Shown here in pieces: positions 7,787 through 16,129 of a stretch of 64,000 bases of DNA. A model generated the notes under the pieces. The model saw only the letters and a program-made list of their open reading frames with translations, did not search any database and was not told where the DNA came from. Where the stretch lies: positions 1 through 64,000 of the forward strand of contig OMXK01000009.1 of assembly GCA_900314995.1 (NCBI GenBank), written 5' to 3'. The translations under genes were made by a program, and so were the position numbers. Origin of the DNA: an uncultured Prevotella sp. GTDB lineage: Bacteria > Bacteroidota > Bacteroidia > Bacteroidales > Bacteroidaceae. How positions within the stretch are numbered: position 1 is the stretch's first letter; every line of letters starts with the position of its first letter.

Positions 7787-9853
7787 TTATGCTTCTTCTT
7801 GCTTGTCATCCTTTGTTTGGGTGTCGGCCTCAGCCTCGGCTTTCGCCTTAGCCTCTGCCTCCAACTCCTTGGCACGTTCCTCTGCCATACGCTCTGCATC
7901 GGCCTTCATCTGAGCCTCAAGCAGTTCCTCGGCACGGCTGGTCCAAGGACGCTTGCCGAATATCTTCTCGACATCCTCGGCGAAGATGACCTCACGGTCG
8001 ACGAGCAGCTGTGCCAGCTGGGCGTGGCCTTCAGCATGATCCGTCAGGATCTTCTTGGCACGCTCATATTGTTCGTTGATCATGCGCAGCACTTCGTCGT
8101 CCATAATCTTCGCCGTCGTCTCTGAGTATGGCTTCTGGAACTGATATTCAGCATTGTTATAATAGCAGATGTTGGGCAGTCTTTCACTCATACCGGCAAA
8201 GGCAATCATGCCGTAAGCCTGTTTGGTGACACGCTCCAGATCGTTCATGGCACCCGTGGATATATGGCCCACAAACAGTTCCTCGGCAGCACGGCCTCCC
8301 AGTAGTGAACACATCTCGTCGAGCATGGCCTCCTTCGTCTGGAGGACGCGCTCCTCAGGCAGATACCAGGCAGCACCCAGGGCCTGGCCACGGGGAACGA
8401 TTGATACCTTCACCAACGGATTGGCAAACTCGGTGAACCACGAGATGGTGGCATGACCTGCCTCGTGGATGGCGATGGAGCGCTTTTCGGCCTGCGTCAT
8501 CACCTTGGTCTTCTTCTCAAGACCACCTATGATACGGTCGACGGCATCGAGGAAGTCCTGCTTCTGTACCGCCTGCGAGTTATGGCGGGCAGCAATCAGG
8601 GCAGCCTCATTACAAACGTTGGCAATATCGGCACCGGAGAAACCTGGGGTCTGACGGGCCAGGAAGTCGATATCGACGCTGTCATCCGTCTTCACAGGCC
8701 TCAGATGCACTTTGAATACCTCCTTACGCTCATTGAGGTCAGGCAGGTCAACGTGGATCTGACGATCGAAGCGGCCAGCACGCAGCAGCGCAGAGTCGAG
8801 CATATCGGCACGGTTCGTGGCAGCTAGGATAATCACACCAGAGTTGGTGCCGAAACCGTCCATCTCTGTAAGCAGGGCATTCAGCGTGTTTTCACGTTCA
8901 TCATTGCCACCCATAGCGGGATTCTTGGAACGGGCACGGCCTACGGCATCGATCTCGTCGATGAAGATGATGCATGGACTCTTCTGCTTGGCTTGCTGGA
9001 AAAGGTCACGCACTCGAGAGGCACCGACGCCAACGAACATCTCCACGAAGTCGGAACCCGACATCGAGAAGAATGGTACGCCAGCCTCTCCGGCTACAGC
9101 CTTGGCCAACAGCGTCTTACCAGTACCTGGAGGGCCTACGAGCAGCGCGCCCTTGGGAATCTTACCTCCCAGATCGGTATATTTCTGCGGGTTCTTCAGA
9201 AAGTCGACAATCTCCTGGATCTCCTGCTTGGCACCAGCCTGACCTGCTACGTCCTTGAACGTGATACCCAGATCGCCGCCCTTTTCGTACATCTTTGCCT
9301 TCGACTTGCCAACGCTGAAGACACCGCCTCCAGCACCCATGCCGCCGCCACCCATGCGGCGCATGAAGAAAATCCAAAGACCTACAAGTACGAAGATTGG
9401 CAGGAGATTGTAGAACAACATGTTGAACATATCGTTCTCCTTGCGGTTCTCGAAGACGAGATCGCCAGTAAACGTCTTTTCTTCCTTGGCCGTGTTTACA
9501 AACTCCTCAACCTGATCGATAGAGCCGAACTCTACTTCCACATACGGATCCTTGCCCGTCTGCTGGGCACTCTGGTGGAAGACGTCGCGGATATGTTCCG
9601 GCTTGACATACATCTTGATGAGGCTCTGGCTCTTGTTCACGACGATCTTCGAGGCATAGCCGTGATTGACCATCTCCTTGAAGTCCGAGTACGAAGCATT
9701 CTTGCCGATGCTGCTGTTCTCGGCACCTCCGCTTGAAAGGTAGAGCAAGCCCAGCGCCACAATGGCAATGATATAGATCCAGTTCATGTTGAAACGGGGC
9801 ATATTCATCTTAGGCCCGTTTCCGTCTTTGTTGGGTATCTGATTCTTATCCAT
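7787..9853 (-). CDS. ftsH: ATP-dependent zinc metalloprotease FtsH
   Basis: 688 residues. Two membrane helices (about 24-41 and 146-164) flank a periplasmic domain. The AAA+ domain has Walker A GPPGTGKT (residues 240-247), Walker [10 protein letters not shown] and the second region of homology [20 protein letters not shown]. The zinc protease motif HEAGH is at about 463. The C-terminal tail is an Ala/Glu/Lys-rich low-complexity stretch. FtsH is the membrane-anchored hexameric protease for misfolded membrane proteins and unstable regulators. It follows rsfS by 25 bases and precedes cdsA by two. Confidence 0.97.
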   Translation of the reverse strand: MDKNQIPNKDGNGPKMNMPRFNMNWIYIIAIVALGLLYLSSGGAENSSIGKNASYSDFKEMVNHGYASKIVVNKSQSLIKMYVKPEHIRDVFHQSAQQTGKDPYVEVEFGSIDQVEEFVNTAKEEKTFTGDLVFENRKENDMFNMLFYNLLPIFVLVGLWIFFMRRMGGGGMGAGGGVFSVGKSKAKMYEKGGDLGITFKDVAGQAGAKQEIQEIVDFLKNPQKYTDLGGKIPKGALLVGPPGTGKTLLAKAVAGEAGVPFFSMSGSDFVEMFVGVGASRVRDLFQQAKQKSPCIIFIDEIDAVGRARSKNPAMGGNDERENTLNALLTEMDGFGTNSGVIILAATNRADMLDSALLRAGRFDRQIHVDLPDLNERKEVFKVHLRPVKTDDSVDIDFLARQTPGFSGADIANVCNEAALIAARHNSQAVQKQDFLDAVDRIIGGLEKKTKVMTQAEKRSIAIHEAGHATISWFTEFANPLVKVSIVPRGQALGAAWYLPEERVLQTKEAMLDEMCSLLGGRAAEELFVGHISTGAMNDLERVTKQAYGMIAFAGMSERLPNICYYNNAEYQFQKPYSETTAKIMDDEVLRMINEQYERAKKILTDHAEGHAQLAQLLVDREVIFAEDVEKIFGKRPWTSRAEELLEAQMKADAERMAEERAKELEAEAKAKAEAEADTQTKDDKQEEA

Positions 9854-9878
9854 TATCTCTTTATATCTGTTTTCTTGT

Positions 9879-10229
9879 TTAGTCCAAATCGGGAATGTTT
9901 GTCAGCGTGGCATCTTCCCACAAGTGCTCCAGGTCGTAATACTCCCTGACGTCGGGCAGGAAGATATGTACCAGCACGTCTGTATAGTCCATAGCCACCC
10001 ACATGGCATTCTCGAGACCCACCACATGGGCAGGCTTCTCTTTCAAGCGCTCACGTACCATGTCGCCTACAGACTCAGCGATAGCCTCCACCTGAGTAGG
10101 GGAGTTGCCTGTGCAGATGATGAAGTACTGACAGATTGTACCTTCTATTTTCTTCAGGTCAGCAATCACGATATTGCTGCCTTTTTTTTCTTGTATGGCT
10201 TCTGTAATTGTCTTTACCAGTTCTTTCAT
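9879..10229 (-). CDS. rsfS: Ribosomal silencing factor RsfS
   Basis: 116 residues, normal length for the RsfS/Iojap family. Family segments visible are FIICTGNSPTQVEAIAESV, then GLENAMWVAMDYTDVLVHIF and the C-terminal REYYDLEHLW with the acidic end. RsfS binds ribosomal protein L14 on the 50S subunit and blocks subunit joining in slow growth. It is the first gene of the operon with ftsH and cdsA, behind a good promoter at 10256-10286. Confidence 0.95.
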   Translation of the reverse strand: MKELVKTITEAIQEKKGSNIVIADLKKIEGTICQYFIICTGNSPTQVEAIAESVGDMVRERLKEKPAHVVGLENAMWVAMDYTDVLVHIFLPDVREYYDLEHLWEDATLTNIPDLD

Positions 10230-10255
10230 TAAATATAATTATGTGAAATCCTCGA

Positions 10256-10286
10256 CAAAGGTACTGTAAATTGAGCGAAAATCAAA
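10256..10286 (-). promoter_or_regulatory. Promoter of the rsfS-ftsH-cdsA operon
   Basis: On the minus strand, TTTG (10283-10286), a 19-bp spacer and TACCTTTG (10256-10263), about 26 bp before the rsfS ATG. Confidence 0.8.
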
Positions 10287-10334
10287 ATAAATTAGGGAAA
10301 AATGGGCTTTTTTGATAAAAAATACCCGAAAAGT

Positions 10335-10365
10335 TTTGGCGTTTACAGAAAAAGTAGTACCTTTG
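10335..10365 (+). promoter_or_regulatory. Promoter of tRNA-Gln
   Basis: TTTG (10335-10338), a 19-bp spacer and TACCTTTG (10358-10365), about 43 bp upstream of the mature tRNA end. Confidence 0.8.
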
Positions 10366-10407
10366 CACCCGCAAAACGGAATAAGGATGTTCTGTTGAGC
10401 GCGGAAT

Positions 10408-10478
10408 TGGGGTATGGTGTAATGGTAACACTACAGATTCTGGTCCTGTCATTCTTGGTTCGAGTCCGAGTACCCCAA
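10408..10478 (+). tRNA. tRNA-Gln (anticodon CUG)
   Basis: 71-nt cloverleaf. The 7-bp acceptor stem is TGGGGTA with TACCCCA, discriminator A, no encoded CCA. The D-arm has GTGT/ACAC, the anticodon loop is TTCTGGT (CTG in the middle), and the T-arm is CTTGG TTCGAGT CCGAG. The last anticodon-stem pair next to the loop is an A-C mismatch. The 3' end is the integration site of the mobile element. Confidence 0.93.
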
Positions 10479-10496
10479 CACAGAAGATCGCTAAGT
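10465..10496 (+). repeat. attL: left 32-bp attachment repeat of integrative element
   Basis: The 32 bases from the tRNA-Gln T-stem through AGATCGCTAAGT recur exactly at 18784-18815. The repeat covers the tRNA 3' end and the left arm of its terminator hairpin, so the tRNA is left intact after insertion. Confidence 0.92.
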
Positions 10497-10530
10497 TGCT
10501 GAAAATAAAGCACTTAGCGATTTTTCTTTT
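10487..10530 (+). terminator. Terminator of tRNA-Gln overlapping attL
   Basis: ATCGCTAAGT (10487-10496) pairs with ACTTAGCGAT (10512-10521), followed by TTTTTCTTTTT. The left arm is att core; the right arm belongs to the element. Confidence 0.85.
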
Positions 10531-10532
10531 TG

Positions 10533-10556
10533 TTTTTGGCGGTCTTTTTGGCGGAC
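10533..10556 (+). repeat. Tandem 12-bp repeats, candidate integrase arm-type sites (left)
   Basis: TTTTTGGCGGTC directly followed by TTTTTGGCGGAC. A similar pair lies near the other end of the element (18636-18658). Placement just inside both att ends suits arm-type integrase or excisionase binding sites. Confidence 0.5.
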
Positions 10557-10605
10557 GTTTAGATAAATTAAGAGATATATTTATCCTTTGTAACAATAGT
10601 TTTTG

Positions 10606-10613
10606 TATCTTTG
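10606..10613 (+). promoter_or_regulatory. -7 box of the integrase gene
   Basis: TATCTTTG, 24 bp before the integrase ATG. The nearest TTTG (10587-10590) is 15 bp upstream, shorter than usual. Confidence 0.55.
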
Positions 10614-10637
10614 CAAGCAACAAAATTATAATTTGAT

Positions 10638-12197
10638 ATGGCAAAGATAGAATTTCGACTTTCAAGCAAGGTTCAAAAGTTATCAGGTAGAAGTGAAATC
10701 CTGATTACTCTAATCCATCAACATTTGAATATGCGGGCAAAAAGTGAGGTGTTCATTGATCCCGCGTTCTTTGAGCATGACATTGACTGGAAAAAGACCC
10801 TTCTTCTGGCCAAGGCAGAAGGGAGAACCATTAAGAACATGAATGACAAGACTGCCACTGAAAAGAAAGCTGCTAGAAATGGTTATGTGCTGAAAGAAAG
10901 TGGTGAACTGGAGGTCAGGCAGACCATTGACAACGAAATCGTCAGATTCCACAAAAAACAGCGAGACAGATTGGTTAAGTTGAAATGTGAGATCATTAGC
11001 AAGTTTGAGGATGCCGACAAACGTACGATGGATGCCTGCTGGCTCAAAGATGTGGTTGACAGATTCAATCACCCGGAGAGATATCAGGTTGTAGAAGAAA
11101 AGAAAAAGTCCATCTATGAAATCATCGAGGAATACACGCTAACACCTGATAGGAAAACGAATCAGCCGCTAGTCGAATCCCATGCAAGGGTGTATTATGT
11201 TCTCAGTAGAGCAATTGCAAGGTATTCAGGATACGTCAGGGCAACAGACAATAGTCGTAAAGACTTTGACTTTGACATCAATACAGTGACCCGTGATGAC
11301 ATCGAGGATTTTACTGACTATCTGAGGCATGAAAAAGAGTTGGCAGAGGATAAGCCTAGACTCTTTGAAAAGTTGCTTTCTGAGTACCCGCAAAGCGTCA
11401 GGAAAGGCCGTAATGTGATAGAAGGTAGAGGGGAGAACACCATTATAAAGATGAGAACTCGCTTAAAGTCGGTGTTCCAATATTGCAATATGAAGGGATA
11501 CACCAGTAACAAACCATTTGAAGGTATCAAGATAGGAACTGCAAAAGTCGGTACACCTATTTATATATCTATAGAAGAACGTAACCGAATAGCGGATGCC
11601 GATTTGGCCACTATTTGGGAGACAATGCCAAAAGCAGAAAGGCAGCTAGCGAGGATGCCGATTAAGACCCTGCTAGAGCAACGTGACATCTTCGTATTTC
11701 ATTGCCTGATAGGTTGCCGAGTTGGTGATTTGCTTAAAATGACTGATAAGTATATTCATGATGGAATCTTAGTATATACACCTCATAAGACCAAGGATGA
11801 AGGGGATGAGGCTGTTCAGGCTAGAGTACCATTACATCAAAAGGCTCTGAGCCTCATCGAGAAATACAAAGGTGTTGATCCTTCAGGCCGTCTATTCCCA
11901 TTCATTACGGCTCAAAGATACAACGATGCCATTAAGGTTATATTCAAGATGGCGGGTATCACTCGCAATGTAGAAGTGAGGAATCCGAGAACTGGCGAGA
12001 ATGAGATTGTTCCCATCAACGAGGTTGCATCAAGCCATTTGGCGAGACGTACCTTTGTGGGTAATGCCTATTTCAAGGTACATGACCCGAATCTGATTGG
12101 TAAGATGTCAGGCCATGTGGAAGGTTCTAAAGCATTCAAAAGGTATCGCAAAATCGAAGATGACACTTTGAAAGAAGTCATTGATTTAATTGGTTGA
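10638..12197 (+). CDS. int: Tyrosine recombinase (integrase) of the tRNA-Gln element
   Basis: 519 residues, longer than the usual ~400 of Bacteroidetes integrases because of an extended N-terminal and core-binding region. The catalytic domain is at about 320-515. Catalytic residues seen: Arg in GCRVGDLL (about 360), Lys in TPHKTKDEGD, HLAR in SSHLARRTF (about 466), His in MSGHVEGSKAFKRY and the nucleophile Tyr in KRYRKI (about 502). It recombines attP with the tRNA-Gln 3' end; its own att core starts about 140 bp upstream. It is four bases upstream of the next gene and likely co-transcribed with it. Confidence 0.95.
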   Translation: MAKIEFRLSSKVQKLSGRSEILITLIHQHLNMRAKSEVFIDPAFFEHDIDWKKTLLLAKAEGRTIKNMNDKTATEKKAARNGYVLKESGELEVRQTIDNEIVRFHKKQRDRLVKLKCEIISKFEDADKRTMDACWLKDVVDRFNHPERYQVVEEKKKSIYEIIEEYTLTPDRKTNQPLVESHARVYYVLSRAIARYSGYVRATDNSRKDFDFDINTVTRDDIEDFTDYLRHEKELAEDKPRLFEKLLSEYPQSVRKGRNVIEGRGENTIIKMRTRLKSVFQYCNMKGYTSNKPFEGIKIGTAKVGTPIYISIEERNRIADADLATIWETMPKAERQLARMPIKTLLEQRDIFVFHCLIGCRVGDLLKMTDKYIHDGILVYTPHKTKDEGDEAVQARVPLHQKALSLIEKYKGVDPSGRLFPFITAQRYNDAIKVIFKMAGITRNVEVRNPRTGENEIVPINEVASSHLARRTFVGNAYFKVHDPNLIGKMSGHVEGSKAFKRYRKIEDDTLKEVIDLIG

Positions 12198-12201
12198 AGG
12201 C

Positions 12202-12516
12202 ATGGACAAGAATTATAAAAAAGACTGGAATATACGATTCAATAATGAAGATGAGCTTCTTGATTGGTTACAAAAGTCATGTATGGAAATCGACAAGAAA
12301 TGTATGGAACTCGCCGAGGAGCGTATTGCAGGCTTCGAAAGATATACAAAATGGCTCGAAGAGAAATTGGGTGAGAAAAGTGAGTCTATCAGGATTCTTC
12401 AGGCTAAAGTCAGTGAACTTGAAAACGATAAGAGGATATATGAAGATTACGTGAGGCTTTTAAAAAGTGATGCATCATTTATAGAAAAATATCCATTCCC
12501 TATTGGCGAGGCATGA
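12202..12516 (+). CDS. Small coiled-coil protein of unknown function
   Basis: 104 residues from the ATG at 12202 (an in-frame TTG lies four codons earlier). It starts four bases after the integrase stop, so translation is probably coupled. Charged and helical, with a heptad-like stretch at about residues 25-90 (ERIAGFERYTKWLEEKL, then RILQAKVSELENDKRIYEDY). No domain is recognised. It may be an accessory recombination factor, a regulator or cargo. Confidence 0.7.
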   Translation: MDKNYKKDWNIRFNNEDELLDWLQKSCMEIDKKCMELAEERIAGFERYTKWLEEKLGEKSESIRILQAKVSELENDKRIYEDYVRLLKSDASFIEKYPFPIGEA

Positions 12517-12537
12517 TAATTTAAATCGGTTGGAGAT

Positions 12538-13365
12538 ATGGATAAGAAAGATATTACATTTGCTGATGTGAGCCGTTCTTTAAATAGACTGGAGGGCTTT
12601 ATTGATGATTTCCTTTTAACGGTACAATCATATAATGAGAAACGTATTATCAAGAAAGTAAACGTAATTGTTGATGGTCATAAGGAAACAATGGTAATGT
12701 ACCCAATTGACATCAAGAAATCAATCATGGGCTTTATCGATGTTGTCAAATTCAATAGAGAAGGTGATGAGGCTATTAATTTCCATGGTATTCATGATTG
12801 TGTGGACTATATTCTGAATAACCAGTCTGTGATATTAGCAAATAGAGCCTTTTCTATTGAGACCAAGATCAAAGAGGCAGAACAAATTATTCTTCCATTC
12901 CTTTCGGAGATAAAAGAAGCAAATGAGTTGTTATGGGAGACTACACTGATAATAAATCAAATTGAAGAATTGCATGTCGAGCCATTTATTCAGGATATCG
13001 ACGATAATGAGCAATTCATTCAGAGAACAAATCAGGCTGCAGGTAATCCTATTCCTGAGACTGGCGAAAATAAAGATGCTAATGATGAAGGTGACGAGCA
13101 TGAAAACAATTATCCTGACTTCAATTACAAATTAAAAAGGCTATTCAAGACAGAAGAGATTTTTAAATCTTTCTATGATAAGAGCAAAGATTTGAGTCCT
13201 GAAGATATTGCCTCATTATATAGCGACCAATCAAATGTTTTAAATCCACACAAAAGGGGTGTTGCCAGAACCTTATATGATACTTTTGTGAATCCAAATC
13301 AAGATGCCGATAAAATAGTATATGAGACATTTGTGAGATATCTAAGAAAGTCAGAAACAGAGTGA
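12538..13365 (+). CDS. Hypothetical protein of the integrative element
   Basis: 275 residues that I do not recognise, 21 bases after the preceding gene. Mostly helical. Residues about 180-210 form an acidic linker (PETGENKDANDEGDEHEN-like) between an N-terminal helical region and a C-terminal region with SLYSDQSNVLNPHKRGVARTL. The stop codon sits inside a terminator stem. Its place between integrase and excisionase-like gene, in its own transcription unit, is typical of cargo. Phage interference is possible but not shown by any motif. Confidence 0.7.
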   Translation: MDKKDITFADVSRSLNRLEGFIDDFLLTVQSYNEKRIIKKVNVIVDGHKETMVMYPIDIKKSIMGFIDVVKFNREGDEAINFHGIHDCVDYILNNQSVILANRAFSIETKIKEAEQIILPFLSEIKEANELLWETTLIINQIEELHVEPFIQDIDDNEQFIQRTNQAAGNPIPETGENKDANDEGDEHENNYPDFNYKLKRLFKTEEIFKSFYDKSKDLSPEDIASLYSDQSNVLNPHKRGVARTLYDTFVNPNQDADKIVYETFVRYLRKSETE

Positions 13366-13386
13366 TTTTCTCACTCTGTTTCTTTT
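13354..13386 (+). terminator. Terminator of the integrase operon
   Basis: Perfect 12-bp stem GAAACAGAGTGA / TCACTCTGTTTC (13354-13365 and 13371-13382) followed by TTTT. It overlaps the stop codon. Confidence 0.85.
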
Positions 13387-13404
13387 ATTCCGTTTTACTT
13401 TTTA

Positions 13405-13450
13405 GTCATTAACTTGTCATTATGTCATTAACTTGTCAGTTAATGTCAGT
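13405..13450. repeat. GTCATTAACTT repeats upstream of HTH gene
   Basis: GTCATTAACTTGTCA occurs at 13405-13419 and 13424-13438 (spacing 19), followed by GTTAATGTCAGT in the opposite sense. They lie about 40-85 bp upstream of the -7 box TATCTTTG at 13488-13495. Likely operator sites for the HTH protein or another element regulator. Confidence 0.5.
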
Positions 13451-13487
13451 ACCATTTTATTCGTCTACAACTTATTACAAAAAACTC

Positions 13488-13495
13488 TATCTTTG
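13488..13495 (+). promoter_or_regulatory. -7 box for the HTH-RepA operon
   Basis: TATCTTTG, with no good -33 element but with the GTCATTAACTT repeats upstream. The leader to the ATG at 13621 is about 120 nt and contains an AGAATG/CATTCT hairpin. Confidence 0.55.
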
Positions 13496-13620
13496 CACCA
13501 GTTTTCAGCGAGGCAATGAAGAATGTAGCTGCATTCTGAGCCAATCCTGAAGATGGTGGCAGAGTGAGCCGTCAGCAAGGCAATGACGAGGCCACAACGC
13601 TTTAAAATATTCAACGATAT

Positions 13621-13911
13621 ATGAATATTCAACAGATGATTGAAAGTGGCTCAAATGCCTTGTTTGTGGTGTCAGGCGGTGACTTGAAAGAGTTTGCGCT
13701 TGCTCTGATTGCTGAGGCTGCTGCAAAGCCAGCTGAGGCCGAAGAAAAGTATCTAACTACTGATGAAGTGTGCGAGATCCTTCATGTTAGTTCCAACACA
13801 CTTTGGCGATGGAACAAGAGCAAATATCTTTGCTCTGTGAAGATTGGCAGAACACCAATGTATAGACTATCAGACGTTAATAATCTTCGTGAAGGTAGGA
13901 GGGGCGCATGA
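13621..13911 (+). CDS. Excisionase-like helix-turn-helix protein
   Basis: 96 residues. Residues about 43-90 form a MerR/excisionase-type winged HTH: YLTTDEVCEILHVSSNTLWR, then IGRTPMYRLSDVNNL. This architecture is frequent in Bacteroidetes mobile elements and resembles AlpA/Xis regulators, which control excision and gene expression. The gene overlaps the RepA-like gene by four bases (ATGA), so the two are translationally coupled. Confidence 0.85.
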   Translation: MNIQQMIESGSNALFVVSGGDLKEFALALIAEAAAKPAEAEEKYLTTDEVCEILHVSSNTLWRWNKSKYLCSVKIGRTPMYRLSDVNNLREGRRGA

Positions 13912-15017
13912 TGGAAAACGAGAGGCAAAATTATAATAAAATACCATTACCGACTGATGCAGATATTCCACATCTCAAAAGTCAAGAGGAATTAGATAAG
14001 GAGTTTTTAGAGCAATTTGAATTAGACCCCACAAAAGAAGATGAGCCTATTCAATATTGCTTTGATGTTGGTGGTATTCCGACATCTCCGAAAGGAGATA
14101 TTCAGGGCAATAAAGGTCAGCAGAAAAACGGAAAGACCTTTGCTGAAGTGTTATTTATGGGTGCAGCGTTGAAAGGTGAGTACCTTGGTGTAAAGTGCCT
14201 GATCCCAAATGCCAAAGTGTTGTTTATTGACACTGAGCAACACCCAAGAAACACAAGGCTTGCATTTCGGAGAGTTTGCCAAATTGCGGGTATCAATGGC
14301 AGAGAAAGGCATGGACGATTGGATATGCTTCATTTACGTTTGTCTGAAGATGTAGAGACCACAAGGAAAGCAATTCAACTAAAGATAAAGTATTTCCGTC
14401 CTGACATTGTTTTTCTTGATGGTATTGTCGATTGCATTAACGATTTTAACGATCCAAAGGAATCAAAGCAATACCTGACAGAGCTGGCTAAGATTGCGCT
14501 AGAATACAATTGCGCAATATGTTGCACCCTTCATACAAACCCAGGTGATGAGAGTAAAATGCGGGGACACCTTGGAACCATGTTGGCACAGAAAGCAAGT
14601 GACGTTATTCAATGCATAAAGACCAAGAAAGATGACGGAAGCGTTGTTTTTGAAGTTGAGCAAACGGAGAACCGAAACAATGCCGATTTCAGCAAGTTCG
14701 CATTTGCCATTGAGATGAGAAAAGACGTATCAGGGGAATTAATAAGCGTACCAGTTAAATCATACGTCTCTGTCAAGGAAAAGGCCGATTTAGACGAATT
14801 GTTCAGGTGGGCACTCTATAACAATCCCATGAGACGTGCAGACCTGAAGGATAAGATCATAAGTGACGATTGCCCGCACAAAGTTAGTCGTAGTACTGCC
14901 TATCAGCGAATCATCGATGCAATTGCAGCGGGTATCATTGCCGATGACGATGCAGTAACAAAACGGCTCAGATATGTCGGACTTGATTTGCCAAACGAAG
15001 ATGGATGCCCATTCTAA
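13908..15017 (+). CDS. RepA-like RecA-fold ATPase
   Basis: 369 residues. The P-loop is at about 68-78 (GNKGQQKNGKT), Walker B-like IVFLDG at about 167, and a CTLHTNPGDESKMRGHLGTM segment at about 206-226 that matches the conserved His/Gly region of RepA-type hexameric helicases (AAA_25). A C-terminal winged-helix-like region (about 295-350, RRADLKDKI, VSRSTAYQRI) could bind DNA. It is the likely replication ATPase of the element. The spacer directly downstream is full of inverted repeats and is the best origin candidate. Confidence 0.85.
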   Translation: MMENERQNYNKIPLPTDADIPHLKSQEELDKEFLEQFELDPTKEDEPIQYCFDVGGIPTSPKGDIQGNKGQQKNGKTFAEVLFMGAALKGEYLGVKCLIPNAKVLFIDTEQHPRNTRLAFRRVCQIAGINGRERHGRLDMLHLRLSEDVETTRKAIQLKIKYFRPDIVFLDGIVDCINDFNDPKESKQYLTELAKIALEYNCAICCTLHTNPGDESKMRGHLGTMLAQKASDVIQCIKTKKDDGSVVFEVEQTENRNNADFSKFAFAIEMRKDVSGELISVPVKSYVSVKEKADLDELFRWALYNNPMRRADLKDKIISDDCPHKVSRSTAYQRIIDAIAAGIIADDDAVTKRLRYVGLDLPNEDGCPF

Positions 15018-15171
15018 CAAAGTGCAGTCAGGACATCGGACAATTATATATCAGTCCGTCCGTCCGATGAGTCCGATATATATAAATATATATCGGCACA
15101 CATTCCATCGGACGGACGGACAGACACATATTATATCATCGGACAAGTGAAACGAATTATATTATTGAATT
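15018..15171. repeat. Palindrome-rich spacer after the RepA-like gene; candidate replication origin
   Basis: GTCCGTCCGTCCGATG (15054-15069) and CATCGGACGGACGGAC (15106-15121) are perfect 16-bp inverted arms. Between them lies a near-perfect 24-bp AT palindrome (15073-15096) that begins CCGATATA and ends TATATCGG. Direct copies of CATCGGACAA flank the whole at 15034-15043 and 15137-15146. The mix of repeated TCGGAC binding motifs with an AT-rich centre resembles small replicon origins. A cos-like or operator function is also possible. Confidence 0.65.
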
Positions 15172-15543
15172 ATGACAGATAAACAGAGACAAGAATTTGA
15201 GGAAAGGATTCAGAAGGAAATCGAAGGTGTTTCTCTAGAAGGGTGTTGGCTTGATCCTCGCGAGGATTACAGACGGCCATTGAATCAGTTTAAAGTGAAT
15301 AAACGTGGTGACTTGCTCATCAATCGAGGCAGAACCAAGCTAAACGATGGATGGGAAATCTTTATACCAAAGAATCGGCTTACCGAATCCGACTGGATAA
15401 GCCATATCAGAACCAAGGCATATTGCGACTTTGGCGAGTTCGTTTGTGCCTACATGAAGGCACTGGAGAGAATAGGTGTAAAGAGCCTGAATATATCAAT
15501 ATACGGCTTTGACTACGCTTGTAAATATGCGGATGATAGTTAG
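15172..15543 (+). CDS. Hypothetical protein of the integrative element
   Basis: 123 residues, no recognised domain. Charged N terminus (TDKQRQEFEERIQKEI), then a compact region with several Trp and aromatic residues (EGCWLDPREDYRRPL, DGWEIFIPKNRLTESDWISH). The size and position between replication and packaging genes suit a small phage-type accessory protein. The start is the ATG directly after the palindrome-rich spacer. Confidence 0.65.
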   Translation: MTDKQRQEFEERIQKEIEGVSLEGCWLDPREDYRRPLNQFKVNKRGDLLINRGRTKLNDGWEIFIPKNRLTESDWISHIRTKAYCDFGEFVCAYMKALERIGVKSLNISIYGFDYACKYADDS

Positions 15544-15732
15544 TGCCACAAGCTGAAGAAAACGGCTCACAACGGCTTTTATGAGGCTGAGGCCGACACC
15601 TTCAGGAACAATGGCCAAGGCTGCTGATATCAGTCCGAGCAAAGAAAAAAAAGAAGCAAAAAAAAGAAATTTCGGTTTTTCAGTGAAGGGCTTTGCCCTG
15701 AGTACTGGATGCCAGTTTAAACAACAAATGAT
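15544..15732 (+). other. Spacer upstream of HNH-TerS; possible cos region
   Basis: 189 bp without a firm gene. A 60-codon open frame (15581-15763; ATG at 15611) is possible but overlaps the HNH start. Visible: two A8 runs at about 15647-15666, and AGGGC/GCCCT hairpin arms at about 15687-15699. In cos phages and cos-type satellites the cohesive-end site lies close to the HNH and small-terminase genes, so this is a place to look for it. Confidence 0.35.
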
Positions 15733-16110
15733 ATGGCACATTCTAGACAATATACAAAGATAATGAATTCTCAGCGTTGGCACAATCTCCAATCTGAGAT
15801 ACTGAAGACTAAGCCTTATTGTGAACGCTGCGAGGCTAGAGGATGGCGAACACCTTCAAAGGTGGTACACCATGTTAAACCGATAGAGTCAGGGCATTCA
15901 ATGGAAGAATATGAAAGACTTGCGTACAATCCTGAGAACCTTCAGGCACTATGTCACCAATGCCATGCAGACGTACATCGTAAGGAGTTAGGCAGTTTCA
16001 GCAAGTCGGGACGAATCAGAAGGCAGAATGACAGAAACCTCAGATGGGGTAATGACCTGATGAAAAAGTTCGTGAAGGCTGATAAAGAGAGAACAGATAC
16101 GAATCAATAA
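15733..16110 (+). CDS. HNH endonuclease (phage packaging type)
   Basis: 125 residues. The HNH fold is complete: CERC (about 30-33), HHVKPIE (about 46-52), the Asn in NPENLQALC (about 67-74) and CHQCHADVH (about 74-82). Two CxxC pairs would bind a structural zinc. Small HNH proteins next to small terminase genes take part in cos cleavage and packaging in HK97-like phages and in cos-type satellites. It is 19 bases upstream of the P27-type small terminase. Confidence 0.88.
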   Translation: MAHSRQYTKIMNSQRWHNLQSEILKTKPYCERCEARGWRTPSKVVHHVKPIESGHSMEEYERLAYNPENLQALCHQCHADVHRKELGSFSKSGRIRRQNDRNLRWGNDLMKKFVKADKERTDTNQ

Positions 16111-16129
16111 CAATTTAATAATATGTATT

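Noticed and set aside
10282-10665. 127-codon minus-strand frame over tRNA-Gln
   Set aside because: It is antisense to the tRNA, terminator and integrase start; no family resemblance.
15581-15763. 60-codon frame before the HNH gene
   Set aside because: It overlaps the HNH start, is Lys-rich because of A runs, and has no supporting similarity. A real micropeptide from 15611 cannot be excluded.
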